From CAYPEK01 sp964409645 (lineage in GTDB: Bacteria; UBP15; UBA6099), in assembly GCA_964409645.1 (NCBI GenBank), contig CAYPEK010000002.1, positions 62,001 through 126,000 of the forward strand: a DNA stretch of 64,000 nucleotides, in the 5' to 3' direction. Positions 33,558 to 46,400 of this stretch are shown piece after piece. Within the stretch, counting starts at the first letter, position 1. The number at the start of each line of letters is the position of its first letter. The notes beneath the pieces are model-generated. The model worked only from the letters and a program-made list of their open reading frames with translations, did no database searches and was not told the origin of the DNA. The position numbers and the translations under genes are program-made.

Positions 33558-34355
33558 TTACGAAAATGACTCCATCTTTGCGCATATAAAGCGATAACCT
33601 GAATCAAAATAATCCGTGTTCCTGAGATAGCCGTGTTTTTTGTCCCATGCGCCTGATTCAAGATCGTGTTGGAGTCTGCGTATTCCATCGATGACTTCAT
33701 CTTGATCCGCGAGAGCGAAACCTGACATGCAGGACCTAACCGCCGGATCGAGGTAAAGTTCAGGCCTGCGCCAGCCGGCTGCAAGAAAGAGATCATGCAG
33801 GTCGTGTGGCAATTCGAAAATATAAGAGTCCACTTTTCGGTTTGTACTCTCCGCCAGAAGATTTTCGACGTCGGACAGCGGCGGGAAGAGGGGGGCTGCC
33901 GCATCCCAGATACCGGGGAAATATTCCGCAATCCACGGTCTCTGTATCTGTCGCGGATCGAATGTGAAAATCACTATCGGCCCATCCGCACAAATACGCG
34001 CCATTTCCTTTGCTGCTTTAGCAAGGGAATTGAAATGATGGATGGATAAAATGCACATCACACCGTCCACGGAGTTGTTCCGTAAGGGGATTTCCTCGGC
34101 AAAGCCTTCCACCCATTCGATGGTTCCGCCGGGTTGGGCTTGCTTTCTCATTGTGGCCGACGGTTCCACCGCTTTAATGTTGTATCCATGTTCGGATAAA
34201 GCGACGGAATAATTACCTGTTCCTGCGCCTATATCAGCGATAATGCTGCTCTGAGGCAAATCAAGGAGCCTGACAATGAAGTCCACAATACGGGTGTCTG
34301 CCCTGCGATGACGTGAATAGTCATTTCCGATTCTGTCGTATATTCTCTCATCCAT
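33558..34355 (-). CDS. Class I SAM-dependent methyltransferase (UbiE/COQ5-like)
   Basis: 265 residues from ATG 34355 (MDERIYDRIGNDYSRHRRAD, the usual opening of this subfamily); 15 extra codons upstream are open but unlikely. Motif I IIADIGAGTGNYSVALSEHG near 38-57, motif II VKAVEPSATMRKQA, then DGVMCILSIHHFNSLAKAAKE (motif IV) and RICADGPIVIFTFDPRQ (motif V). Predicted to methylate a small molecule in the cytoplasm. It lies 126 bp downstream of the giant repeat-protein gene on the same strand. Confidence 0.85.
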   Translation of the reverse strand: MDERIYDRIGNDYSRHRRADTRIVDFIVRLLDLPQSSIIADIGAGTGNYSVALSEHGYNIKAVEPSATMRKQAQPGGTIEWVEGFAEEIPLRNNSVDGVMCILSIHHFNSLAKAAKEMARICADGPIVIFTFDPRQIQRPWIAEYFPGIWDAAAPLFPPLSDVENLLAESTNRKVDSYIFELPHDLHDLFLAAGWRRPELYLDPAVRSCMSGFALADQDEVIDGIRRLQHDLESGAWDKKHGYLRNTDYFDSGYRFICAKMESFS

Positions 34356-34480
34356 AGAGCAATAGCAACGCGCGGAGAGTGCACAGAGGCCTTTACGCAA
34401 ATTCGTTTTTTTGCGATCCGGTCTCTGCTACATCATAGTTATAATAACAGACGCAGTAAAATCAATCGTAAATCATTGCG

Positions 34481-37400
34481 TCATGGCAAGGTCATGTTAA
34501 CGGCAAACGGTGAGGTATTCCCGTTTCCATCCGTGAGAGTTGCAGAAAGAGTATGCGATGTGGAGCTAACGGAAGAAATAAGTATGTTCTTTGTCAGGGA
34601 AACGCCTGCCGTTGTGAAGCTCAAGTAATCCAGATATTTATATCCTTCGCCGCTGGTTGTATCCGCTGCAACCGGAATTGAAGTATCGTCGGCAAGGAAA
34701 AACTCTACCTTACAGGGCAGAGCCGCTGAACATGTTGCGGTGCTTGCCACGCTCGCGGTTATTACATAATTGGTGGCGGTTTTGGTAATTGACACTATAG
34801 TGGGAGCCGATAAGCTGCCGTTAGCGCCGCTGCTTAGCTTAATTCCGGGGCCGTTGTTCTCATATATGGAATTCTGGGTTATCTTGTTTCTCACCACTCC
34901 GGCGCCGTAGAGAGTAACGCCGCCGCCCGCTGTGGTTAACGCGCCGTTATGATGGATTTTACAGCTCTGCACCAGATTGTCGGTCGTGGTCGATCCGCTG
35001 TTACCCATAGCAATGCCTGCCGCGGGGAAATTTCGAATTTCAAGGTTTTTGACCACATTGCTGCTTGTGTTAATCCTCAATCCTGCACCGCCCGATGCCG
35101 TGTATAGGGTTCCGTCCAGAACTATGTTTCTGCCACTTCCGCCGTCTATCGTGATGCTGCTCTTATCGAATATCGGAAGGGCGGTCTGAATGCTGATGAC
35201 TGTCCCGACCGCCAATGCCGAGAAATCGATGGAATTGCCGTTGGCCAAGCTCCCTGAATACATGCAAGACCTCAGCGTTCCGCTTTCCGTGGTATCACTG
35301 CTGCTTGTTACCTTGTTATCCGGGCAATGATACGGCAAGGCGAAGTTTGCTGCGTATGGCGATGTGTTCCCGTAACTGTCGGTTACAGTGGCCGTGATGT
35401 GTGTTGAATACTTATTAATCGACGAAACATCGACGCTGCTGATATACATATAGCAATACGTAGAATCGCAATTGGATAGTGTGGTGTAGCTAGTCACATA
35501 CATATATCCTTCGCCGCTGCCGGTGGGGTCAAGAACCACATTTGAAGTCGGGTCATTGGCGGCAAATATTTCAACTTTGCACAATCCTTTGGGGCCGTTC
35601 ATGCAGTTGTCCTGTAATGGTATATCAACCTTAATCAAATACTTCCCATCCGTTCCTTTTGTAACAGTTTCTATGACCGGAGGCGGAGCGCTCGCATTTG
35701 CGCTCATGGACAATTTGATTCCGGGGCCATTGTTCTCATAAATTGAATTCTGCGACAATGTGTTTCTCACTACTCCCGAACCGAAGAGCGAAATGCCGCC
35801 GCCCGCAGTGGATAATGAGCCGTTGTGATGGATTTTGCAGTTTTGCACTAAATTATCGGTCGTAGTCGATCCACTGTTACCGATATAAATGCCGACGGCG
35901 GGGAAGTTTCTGAATTCCAGATTTTTGACAACATTGTTGCTTGTCAGAATGTTCAGCCCGACACCGCCGATGGCCGTGATACCGCTTCCGTCAAGTATGA
36001 TGTTCTTATTGCCTCCGTCGATCGTGATATTGCTCTTGGTGAAAGAAGGAAGAGTTGTCTTAAGATTAATAACTTCTCCTACGGGGTAATCGTTGAAACT
36101 AATTGCGCTGTTGTCGAGCAAGTCCTTAGTCGCCAAGCATGATCTCAGTGTTTCGCTTCCTCTGTCCGCCGAACTCCTTACCATTAAATCGGGGCAGACG
36201 TTGGGGATTTCGTAGTTTGCCGCATAAGTCGATGTGTTTCCGGCACTGTCGGTTATGGTCGCTGTAAGATAGCTGCTATATCTGCTAACCTGCCGGAGAT
36301 TCACATTGTTTATCACTAAGTAGCAATTTGAAGAGAGCGAACAGAAGCTGGTCAGTTCGCTTTCCGGTGTGTGATTTACATATAGAAAACCTTCACCGTA
36401 TCCAGTAGAGTCGGCCAATATTTTTGGGGATTCATGTGGCCCGTCCGCTATAAACAACTCCACCTTGCATCCGTTTGAACCGCTCGTGCAATCTATTCCG
36501 TCCGGGAAATGAACGTTGATGGTGTATAACCCATTGCCGTTATCGAAAATTGTCTGAATCACCGGTGGCTGGATGCCGTCGTTTGGCGACGGGTTGTAAG
36601 CTTCAAATACAATGCCTGCGCCGGTATTTTCATATATGCGGTTTTTAGTGAAGGTATTATGGTTGTTATTAGCGGAGACATAGATACCGCCGCCGAAACC
36701 AGTGGCGTCGTTGTTGTAAGCGATCGAGTTGTTACTGATCGTATTGTCGCTCGACTGTGAATATATGAATAACCCTCTTTTGTTATGTATATCGGCACCC
36801 GCTGGGGAAATGCCGATGAAGTTGTTCGAGATCGTCGATTGTGATGTGCTTTCGAAATAAATTCCGTATGTGCAGCCTCCGATAACGTTGCCGCTTATCG
36901 TGTCGCGGGTGTTGATTCCTCTTGCATAAATGCACGCGTTCGAGCCGGTCGCGTCCAAAAGAGCGGTCCCGGCTGCGTTGACGCCTATCATGTTGTCGGC
37001 TATCGTACAGGCCGCGCAATTGTACAGAGTCAAATTCACGTTTGTGCTGCCCGAAATGACGTTCCGCCGTATGATATTTGCGCTGTCATGAGTTGTGGAA
37101 TGATTCGTTCCGTTGATTATGCCGTTTCCGACTCTCAGCGCCGTGGCGGGCAGGGATGTTCCGTCCGCCGTTCCGATCCAGTTGTCCTCGATAATAGCGT
37201 TGTCGGCGGTGTCACCGAAAGTCGAAAGGCCGACTTTGAATCCCAAGATTATCAGATGGCTTAATTTGACATCCTTAGACTGAATGTTGAGGCCATAGAA
37301 TGTTGTTGAACTGTCTGGCCCGAGGCCGACGATCTTTGTGGCCGGATCGCCTCCGGAAGTATTGCCTTCGATTTCCGTCCTGTCTCCCGTCAGATATGGC

Positions 37401-40400
37401 AATGCCGTTTGAATATTAACTTGCGTGACGCTGGGATCGAAAACAATTTTCGTTCCGGGGAACGTATTTGCCATGTCGATGCATGAACGAAGAGTTCCGG
37501 AACCGGTGTCGGCGGAGCTTGTCACTTCGCAATCATCATCTATTAAGTGATTTTGTGCGAATGTTGATGTATTACCTTCCGAGTCGGTAAGAGTCATAGT
37601 AATTGCGGTGCTGGTGGTTGGCAGACTTGCTTCGCTGACGCTGAATGTCAAAACGCATGTTGCCGGAGCAGCCGGGCATTGCAGATTCAAAGAGTGATCG
37701 ACATATCGGAAAGCTTCACCTGTTTTGCTTTCATCCGGGCTAACTGTCGGAGAGCTGGTGTTGTCAACCAAAAACAGTTCTGCTGTGCATGTTTGCGCAC
37801 TCGTGCATCTCGAGTTTTCCGGAATAGTATATGAAATGGTGTAATTGCCTCCGGATTTTACAATATTATCGATCACAGGCGGCTTGATGTCGTCGTTTGG
37901 CGACGGGATGTAAGCCCCAAACACAATGCCTGCGCCGGTGTTTTCATATATGCGATTCTGAGTAATTCTGGTATGGTTGTTATTGGGATATACATAGATA
38001 CCGCCACCGTAACCAGCGTCGTCGTCGTTGTAAGCGATCGTGTTGTTACTGATCGTGTTATCGCTCGACTGCGCATATATGAATATCCCTTTCTTATTAT
38101 GTATATCGGCACCCGCTTGGGAAATGCCGATGAAGTTGTTCGAGATCGTCGATTGTGATGTACTTTCGAAATAAATTCCGTATGTACAGCCTCCGATAAC
38201 GTTGCCGCTTATCGTGTCGCGGGTGTTGATTCCTCTTGCATAAATGCACGCGTTCGAGCCGGTCGCGTCCAAAAGAGCGGTCCCGGCTGCGTTGACGCCT
38301 ATCATGTTGTCGGCTATCGTACAGGCCGCGCAATTGTACAGAGTCAAATTCACGTTTGTGCTGCCCGAAATGACGTTCCGCCGTATGATATTTGCGCTGT
38401 CATGAGTTGTGGAATGATTCGTTCCGTTGATTATGCCGTTTCCGACTCTCAGCGCCGTGGCGGGCAGGGATGTTCCGTCCGCCGTTCCGATCCAGTTGTC
38501 CTCGATAATAGCGTTGTCGGCGGTGTCACCGAAAGTCGAAAGGCCGACTTTGAATCCCAAGATTATCAGATGGCTTAATTTGACATCCTTAGACTGAATG
38601 TTGAGGCCATAGAATGTTGTTGAACTGTCTGGCCCGAGGCCGACGATCTTTGTGGCCGGATCGCCTCCGGAAGTATTGCCTTCGATTTCCGTCCTGTCTC
38701 CCGTCAGATATGGCAATGCCGTTTGAATATTAACTTGCGTGACGCTGGGATCGAAAACAATTTTCGTTCCGGCGGACGTATTTGCTGTGTCGATGCACGA
38801 ACGAAGAGTCCAGTCGCCTGTGTCTGCATTGCTTGTGACAGTGCAATTATTCGTTCCATAATTATTAGCGAATTGTGAAGTGTTCCCTGTGGAGTCGGTT
38901 ACAGTTGCCGTGATGCTCTTTGTCGTGGAGTTGGGAATTGGAATATTGTCTATAACACAATTGCCCGTGCCGCTGCATTGAGAGCTGATGAGTATTTTAT
39001 ACCCTTCGCCGGCGCCGGAGGGATCTTCAAGAATGCTGTTTTCTCCGGTTTCATATATCTCCACAGTGCAAGGCGCAGCCGCGCATACGGGAACATTGAC
39101 CAATGCTTTCAAATAACCGCTTGTTGCCGAGTTCATAAGGCTTCTTATTGCCGGAGCGGCGATTCCGCCGTTAGCGCCCGACTCAAGCTTTATCCCCAAG
39201 CCGCCATTCCCGTAAATCTGGTTGTAGTTGATTTTCGCTCTGCTTGCTCCGGAGCCGATAGTGACCCCGTGGGAGGCGTTAAAAACAATTGCGTTGACGC
39301 CGTTAGCGGTATTGTTGCCTATTGTATTATTCTGAGCCGTGCCTGATAGCGCTATCCCGTAATAATTCGGTGTTGCGTCCGTTCCGTTTTCTGTGCCTAT
39401 CCAGTTTCCGATCACGGTATTATTGTTACCGGTGACAGCTATTCCTGCTTTGCCCGTGTAGTCGAAGCCCGAAATCTTGAGGTTCTTCAACGTATTTCCG
39501 TTCGAAGAGAGAACAATTCCGTCACAGCCGGTTGCACAGGAGCCGGATTTCTTTCTGACGATCACTCCGGCGCTTCCGCTGATGCTGCCGTCAATTGTCA
39601 TTCCGGTCGAGCCGCTAATAGTTATCGGGCTTGCGACTTCTATGAACGTTGAAGCGGGAGGCAGATTGAAAGTAACCGTTTGCGGAGTCGAAGCGATTCC
39701 AGCTTTTGCTATGCACATTCTGAGAGAATATTTCGCGAACTGTTCGTCGGAATTGCTGGTTACAGAGTAGCCCGGGCACATATCCACTTTAAATTGCATC
39801 TGCTTTGCAATCTGATTGCCGGGAATGTCGATCGCATTAACGATGTATGTGAAATCTCCCTGTTTTTCATTGACGGTTACCGACGCGGTATAGTTGCCGA
39901 GGCCGTCCGGATTAAGTGTTATCGGATTGGTTTCCGCGAATATATCGTTTGCGGAGTCATCCAGCGTAACGGTGAGAGTATCATTGTTGATATCGGAAAT
40001 CTGGCACGAAATGGTGACTTGCTGATGGATATCGCCTGTTACAGGTGAGCAGGTACCGATAACCGGTGACGAGTTGATAACTGTGAAAGTATAGCCTTTG
40101 TGGTCCGCGCCGCCGTCTTTATCAATTGCCGTGAAATTGACTGTGTAAGTGGCGGCGGGAACACCTTTGACCGCAATGGTACCTGTATAATAAGCACTAT
40201 AATTCGTGCTTGCTGCTGTTCGCGTCAAAGTGACGGAGTTGAATGGAACTGACGTTGCATCGATACTCACCGACGATCCCGCGCTGGTCAATCCGCCGTC
40301 TGTGTCGGTTACGTGACACGAGATGTTGATGTTTGCGCCGGGGAGGGCACTATTTGGGGTGAAAGTGCAAGTATCAAAAACCGGCAATATATTGTTTGTC

Positions 40401-43400
40401 CTGAAAGTATAATTAGAAGAGTTTGTAAAGGCCCCGTCAGATGAAACCACCGAGAAGGCGTATTCTCCGGCAGTTAAAATCTTCACGGTAATAGTGCTAT
40501 TTACCCATTTATCCACTGATTTAGTGAGATCGAGCTGCGTGCCGGTGTGCTCAAAAATACCCAAAGCATCGTTGATATAGACGCGCGTGATATCTGCTGC
40601 CGTGTTCTTATCGTCCGCCTCGCAGTTGACCGATATAACGTCGCCCTTTATTCCGCTCAAACTTGAGAAATTGCATACCGGCGGATCAGGAGGTCCATTC
40701 TGAACCGTGAAAGTCTTTGACGTTGAGTTAATTGCACTGGTAATATCAGTCGCGTAAATAGCAATTGTTTTAGCATCGTGGGGTGTCCTTGCGATTTGCA
40801 ATCCGGTCACGCTCCATGTGCTGACGGATGTGTTGTTCAGTTGAATGTCCGCGCCGGCGATCGGAGGTGTGAACACTCCGTTATCTTTCGAAATGTAAAC
40901 TGTGCTTATTGTATCACCGTTTGCATCGGTGACAGTGCAAGTCAGATCCACTAACGTGGTTTCGGGAATTCCCTGTACTGGAGAGAAATTGCTGCAGCTT
41001 ATCGTAGGCGGAACATTATTAATGTTAATAGATGCCGGCTCCGTATCGCTTAGCAATCCGTCAGATGCATTAACCGTAAAATTGTAGCTCTTCCCTGTAA
41101 CGTTTTTGATGGTGAGGGTCGCTGTTTTCCATGTTGTTCCGGATATGAGACTCAGGGGTATTGTCGATCCGGCTGTGGAAAACACGCCTTCGGTATCAAC
41201 GAAATTGGCCGAGGTTATATCTGAAGTCCCATTGGGGTCGGTCATATTGCAAGTGAGAACTACAAATTGGCCGGGATTGGCGTTTGTTGTGCCGAATCCA
41301 CAGGAACCGGTTGTTATCACGGGCGGTAAGTTATTGACCGTGAATGTAATTGCCGAACTATTTACGGTTGTCGGCTTTGAATCGGTCGCGGAGAACGTGA
41401 TATTGTAGGGTTTTCCTTTAACTGCTTTTACTATCATACCCGTAAAATACCAATGATTATCTGTTCCATGAGTAAGATTGTTCGAAGCGCCTGTGTTGAA
41501 GATGTTGTCCGCGCTTATTATTCTCACTTCGGTAACATCCGAATTCCCGTTGTCGTCGTCAACATAACAATCTGCATTAATGCTTGCGCCGGGGTCTCCG
41601 TTGTCTGGATTTAAGGTGCATAGCGAAAATACGGGCGCGACATTATTGATCGCCAGTGTAGCCGTCACGGGAATGGCCGGGATGTCTTCCGTATTAATTG
41701 CGTTAATAGTAATCGTTCTCGATCCGGCGGTTAACGGTTTGACAAGAGTCAACGTCTTTTGGAAAGCATTACCGCCGATTGAATCGAGGGAAATAGTTCC
41801 GGATGGCGTGAAAATACCATCTGAATCCGTAAACGACACAGCCAAATTTTTACTGAACGGATCTTGTGCGTTAACGCAATTAAGTGTTACTGAATCGCCG
41901 GGATTGGCGGATGATGGCGTGAATGTGCAACTCCCGATCGAAGGTCGCGGATCGAAAGTCCCGGTCACGCTGCCGTTGCATTCAGTGTCCGAGGAAGCAG
42001 TATAGGTGTTCACGCCGTTAATAATGCTCACGCCGGGGATGGTGGCATTTGAAGATGAGTCGGCGGTCAAGTTATAATCGGCGCCATTTAAATTGATCTT
42101 GATCGGTTTTGTGTCTGCGCGCGAAGTATTGAAGATAAGGTTGTATATGCCGGGTGAGGTCTTGGCATAATCGGTGGGCTTCACTCCGAATATCTCGAAT
42201 AAAATTGGATCTGCCGGGGTATTTATGCTGTCAAATCCATCTTTACTTAGCTTGACTTCATATCTTCCGTATGGAATGTTGGGAACAAGACCATATCCTA
42301 TTCCCGGGACAAGGCCCGATATGGAATTATAAGCGTAGCCCGGAGAATAATCCGGATCATACGATGAATCGTGCGCTGAATAGGAGCCGAAGTATAAAAC
42401 GGGATTCTCATAACTAATTGAGTCAAAGCCGTTTGTAAAAGCCTGTCCTATCACTTGAAACATATAGTTTGTGCCGGCGTATTCGTGTGTGTCGGATATC
42501 GAACAGGTTTTCCCTATGGTTGGGGTGAAAGTACTTACGATTGATATGACCGGTTTCACATCTATATGTGTGGGGGTGATATCATCGCAGAAACTTATGT
42601 CGCCGGAAGTCGCTCCGGGAGTCGCGGCCGGAAAAATCGATCCAAATAACTTGATACGGATTTCAGTTGAAGTCCATGCATTAACTCTGCTGTCCGTAGG
42701 AGTGATTTTTTCATATTTGAATTGATTCGGTGGCGTCACGGACGGGAACGAAATGAAATCGTTTGAGCCCGATGTAAAATTCGTGCCGCTGATTGTGACT
42801 TCGTTAAAAACGCCTGTAGAATCAGTAATATATAATTCCGCAGGAGTAATCGACGTAATTTGCGGCACATCAATATTTACCACAACTGCATTTGAAAACT
42901 GATTTTCCACACGAACTTTGATTTCTTTTGTTGTCATGCTCAGCAGAGCGGGCGGCAATTTGAGTTCTATGTCGGTGTCGCTCCAATTCACTATATACTC
43001 GCTTGTTATGGGAATATAATCAGTTCCATCCCTGTAAGCTACATAGCTCGCGCCTTGTGCCGCAAGAAAATTGTTTCCAAAAATGTGGATGTTATCTCTC
43101 GGACATTGTGTCGGGTATCCGATCGAAGTAATCGATGGAGTTATGCTCTGTGATGGAGCGAGTAGTTTGAATATATTCCCGCTATTGGCATGCGGATTTG
43201 ATGAAGTGATGTATGCATTGCCGGCGTGGTCGAACGAAATTCTATTTGCCGCCGGTACGCCGCACGAATAGCGTGCCCAACCGCCTACCGCATTTCCTGT
43301 CGCGGGATCGAGTTGCGCTTTGTAAACGCTGCTCTCGCCCATTGAAGAGATAAATAGATTTCCTTTTACAACTGAATCAGACGAGCTTTCCGGTCCCACT

Positions 43401-46400
43401 GCAATGCCTGTCGGTGTGCTGATATCACTTATAATACATGACAGGGCTGATGAAGTAGTATCAATTTTTTCTATTGTACCGCATCCAACTGTTGTGTTGT
43501 CCATAATGCATGGCAGCTCGCTGTCGTCTGTTACTGTATGTGAAAATATTGCGCCGTATAAACTGTTTCCATTATTGGAAAAAGCAATATCGGTAACAAA
43601 AAAAGTGCCCGGATTGAAATTTGTGAATCCCTGACCGACGCCTACACTTTCACCTGTTGATTGATTAATATCGACTCTGCCGATGTTGAACGGAGCTATT
43701 TGTGGCATTGCATAATCCATTGTAAATAGATCTCCGACGATCGATGCGGGACTTGAATCAGGCGCAACGGATACTCCTTGGCTAATCCATGGGATGGGCA
43801 CATCGGTAGATGTGGTGATTGTTATTGGCGGCAATTCATATAATGGTTGCGGCTCCGAAGGAAATGATGAAGTGTTCTGAACATAATATATAGGTGCATC
43901 TCCACCCGCCGCCAAGAAAGCATCGTCATACTTTGGGATAGATGTAAAATCAGGCGCTGAAGTTAAATACAATCTTTCGGGGTGACTCAGAGGGATATCC
44001 ATATCCATTAACATTCTGCGTCTGCTTGCCGGAAGTGTTGAAACGAGTGTTTTTGTCGATGGATTGGTAATATGGTATATATTTTTTGTGTCGGCGGCAT
44101 AAATATCTCCGATCGTTGTAGGCACAGCCGCTACAGAGAAAAAACCGGATGAGGAAATGCCGGACAGGGTCGCATATATCAGGGGGGTAGGATAATCATT
44201 CCCACTCCCAATTGTGAAAGGTACGGCATTCGTGAGAGGCACTCCGTTCACTGTTGCTTCAAGGTTTCCGCTTGTAGCAGTGTCCGGAACCCTTACTGTA
44301 ACATATTGAAGATCTCTGAATGTTTTGGCATTGATACCTTTCTCCGGAGTCGCACTGCCCGGGAACGTAAAGAGATTATTATCGGGATGATCCATGTCGA
44401 ATCCTTCTCCGATCACCATGATGACATCTCCCGGATCACCGCAGACGTAAGTCGTGAAACGAGGCGGGATTCCCGATACCCAAGCGGAGAATTTCGGAAC
44501 TTGGGCGGTGAGGTGTTTTCCGTCCGATGTGACAGTGCCTTTGATATCAGTTGCCGTCCATTTCTGATTATCTTCTTCGGAATCGAGGAAGAACATCGGG
44601 AGTTCCTGCCCCGGTGTAAGTTCTTGTTCAAGCGTGAGGGTTATTGTCACGGGAGAGTTGAACACCATTGACTTTGTGAAGAAAGCGCCGCCGCCGAACG
44701 CATAGCCTCCGGGAATGTTTGCAGGGTTGTCTTTCGGCAACATACGCCGTACAGTGATAACCGCGTCTTCGGGAAGCGCCCCGGCGGGGATAACTACCGA
44801 TGCCTCTCCGCTTTGGTCGGTTAATTCGAACGGGAACGAATTCCCTGTCGAAGCACCGCACTGTATCGTTACGGGGCCGGAAAGTGCGCCGGCTGTTGTG
44901 GACACATTTCCTCCCGATTCCTTTGTCATCGATACGGAACCCGGTTCCGGAGCCGGCACGCGCGCTGTTACCATGAAAGAGTCTCCGGATATCACTTCCG
45001 CCTGAACTCCTCCGAATCTTACGATGTTTTCATTCGGATTCGCGCAGAGTCCCGAGCCGAGTATGGTTACTGCGTCGCCGAAACCACCACGTTGCGGATA
45101 CACACTGTTAATGAATGGCATTTCATGTGAAATGGTTATCTGGACGGAGGCGGATGCGGAAGGTGTGCCCGCTTTGTCGAAAGCTATCGCATTGAACGTA
45201 TGGCTCCCGGCGGAAACAGTCTGAGGATTGTATGCAAACTTGAAAATGCCGTTTCCGGTGTCAACTGAGGAAGATGCGAACAATGCATCCTCAATATACA
45301 GATCGACTCGCTCCGGACCTGCGGAGTCAATTGCGCGAACAGTGACTGCCGCTGATGTCCCGCCGATAATGCTGCCGGCAATCGGGGCCACTATCGCCGC
45401 GGTCGGAACGGACCAGTCGATCGAGAATTGTCTCGATATAATCGGGCTTGAAGAGCCTGCGTTGTTTATGTCGTAGAAATCCACCTGACATGTGTTCAAT
45501 CCTTCATTCCGGCAGTTGTTTGATGTATCGGCGCCCACCGTGATAGACGGGTTTGTAGAGCAACCGTATGCAGTCCAGCCGAGTGTCTGAGTTCCGTTGC
45601 TCAACACTCGGTAGTAACACACATTCAGCCCTGAGCCGCTTGCATCCGCATTAGTGACGTTGATCGTGAAATTTGTCTTTTGCCACGAACCCGCGTCCGG
45701 AGAATTGATAGTCGTCGCTGGGGGCATCATATTCAATACGAACTGATGTGTTTGTGTCGCAGACGGATTCCCGGCGGCATCGATAGCGACCGCGCCTATC
45801 GTATGATTGCCGCTCGAAAGTGACTGTGCGTCAATTTCCGTCCGCCATGTTGTTCCCGTATCAAGCGCGGCTTCAGCGCTGAACTCTCCATCGATATAAA
45901 TCTTTACTGCTTCGACTGTAGAGCTGTCTGTTGCGTCGATCACTGCGGGGAACGAGGTCCCTTGAATGTTTTCCCCGTCCAACGGCGATTCGATATCGAC
46001 TGTCGGGGATGTGTTGTCTATTGTCACTTCCGTTATTGCTTCCGCATAATGGTTGAACTGGCTTTTGTCCATTGCGGAGAGAACGATGGAATAAACGCCG
46101 TCGGGAAGCGGGTCTCCCGATTCGTCGGTTCCGTCCCATATCAAATCGACCGCCGAGTCTTCCCCGGTGTACGTCTTCACCGCTTCTGAATTGTTCCTTA
46201 TTTCCACTTTCCATGTGTAACCGTCGGAGTCTGAGATCGAAGCGGTTATGTGCGCAGAGTCTTTCACTCCCGCGCTGCCCTCGTTGTTCGGTGAGATGAG
46301 GTTAGGCGTAACGGCAAGGCCGGAGATCGCCGGAGGCGTGGAATTGACGTTTATCCTTATGGTTGCCTCCGCCGCGTTCGGAGTGGGGGAGAGGTCCACG

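Noticed and set aside
34442..34482. GACGCA/TGCGTC inverted repeat after the giant gene as a terminator
   Set aside because: Only 6 bp with a loop of about 21 bases and no T tract.
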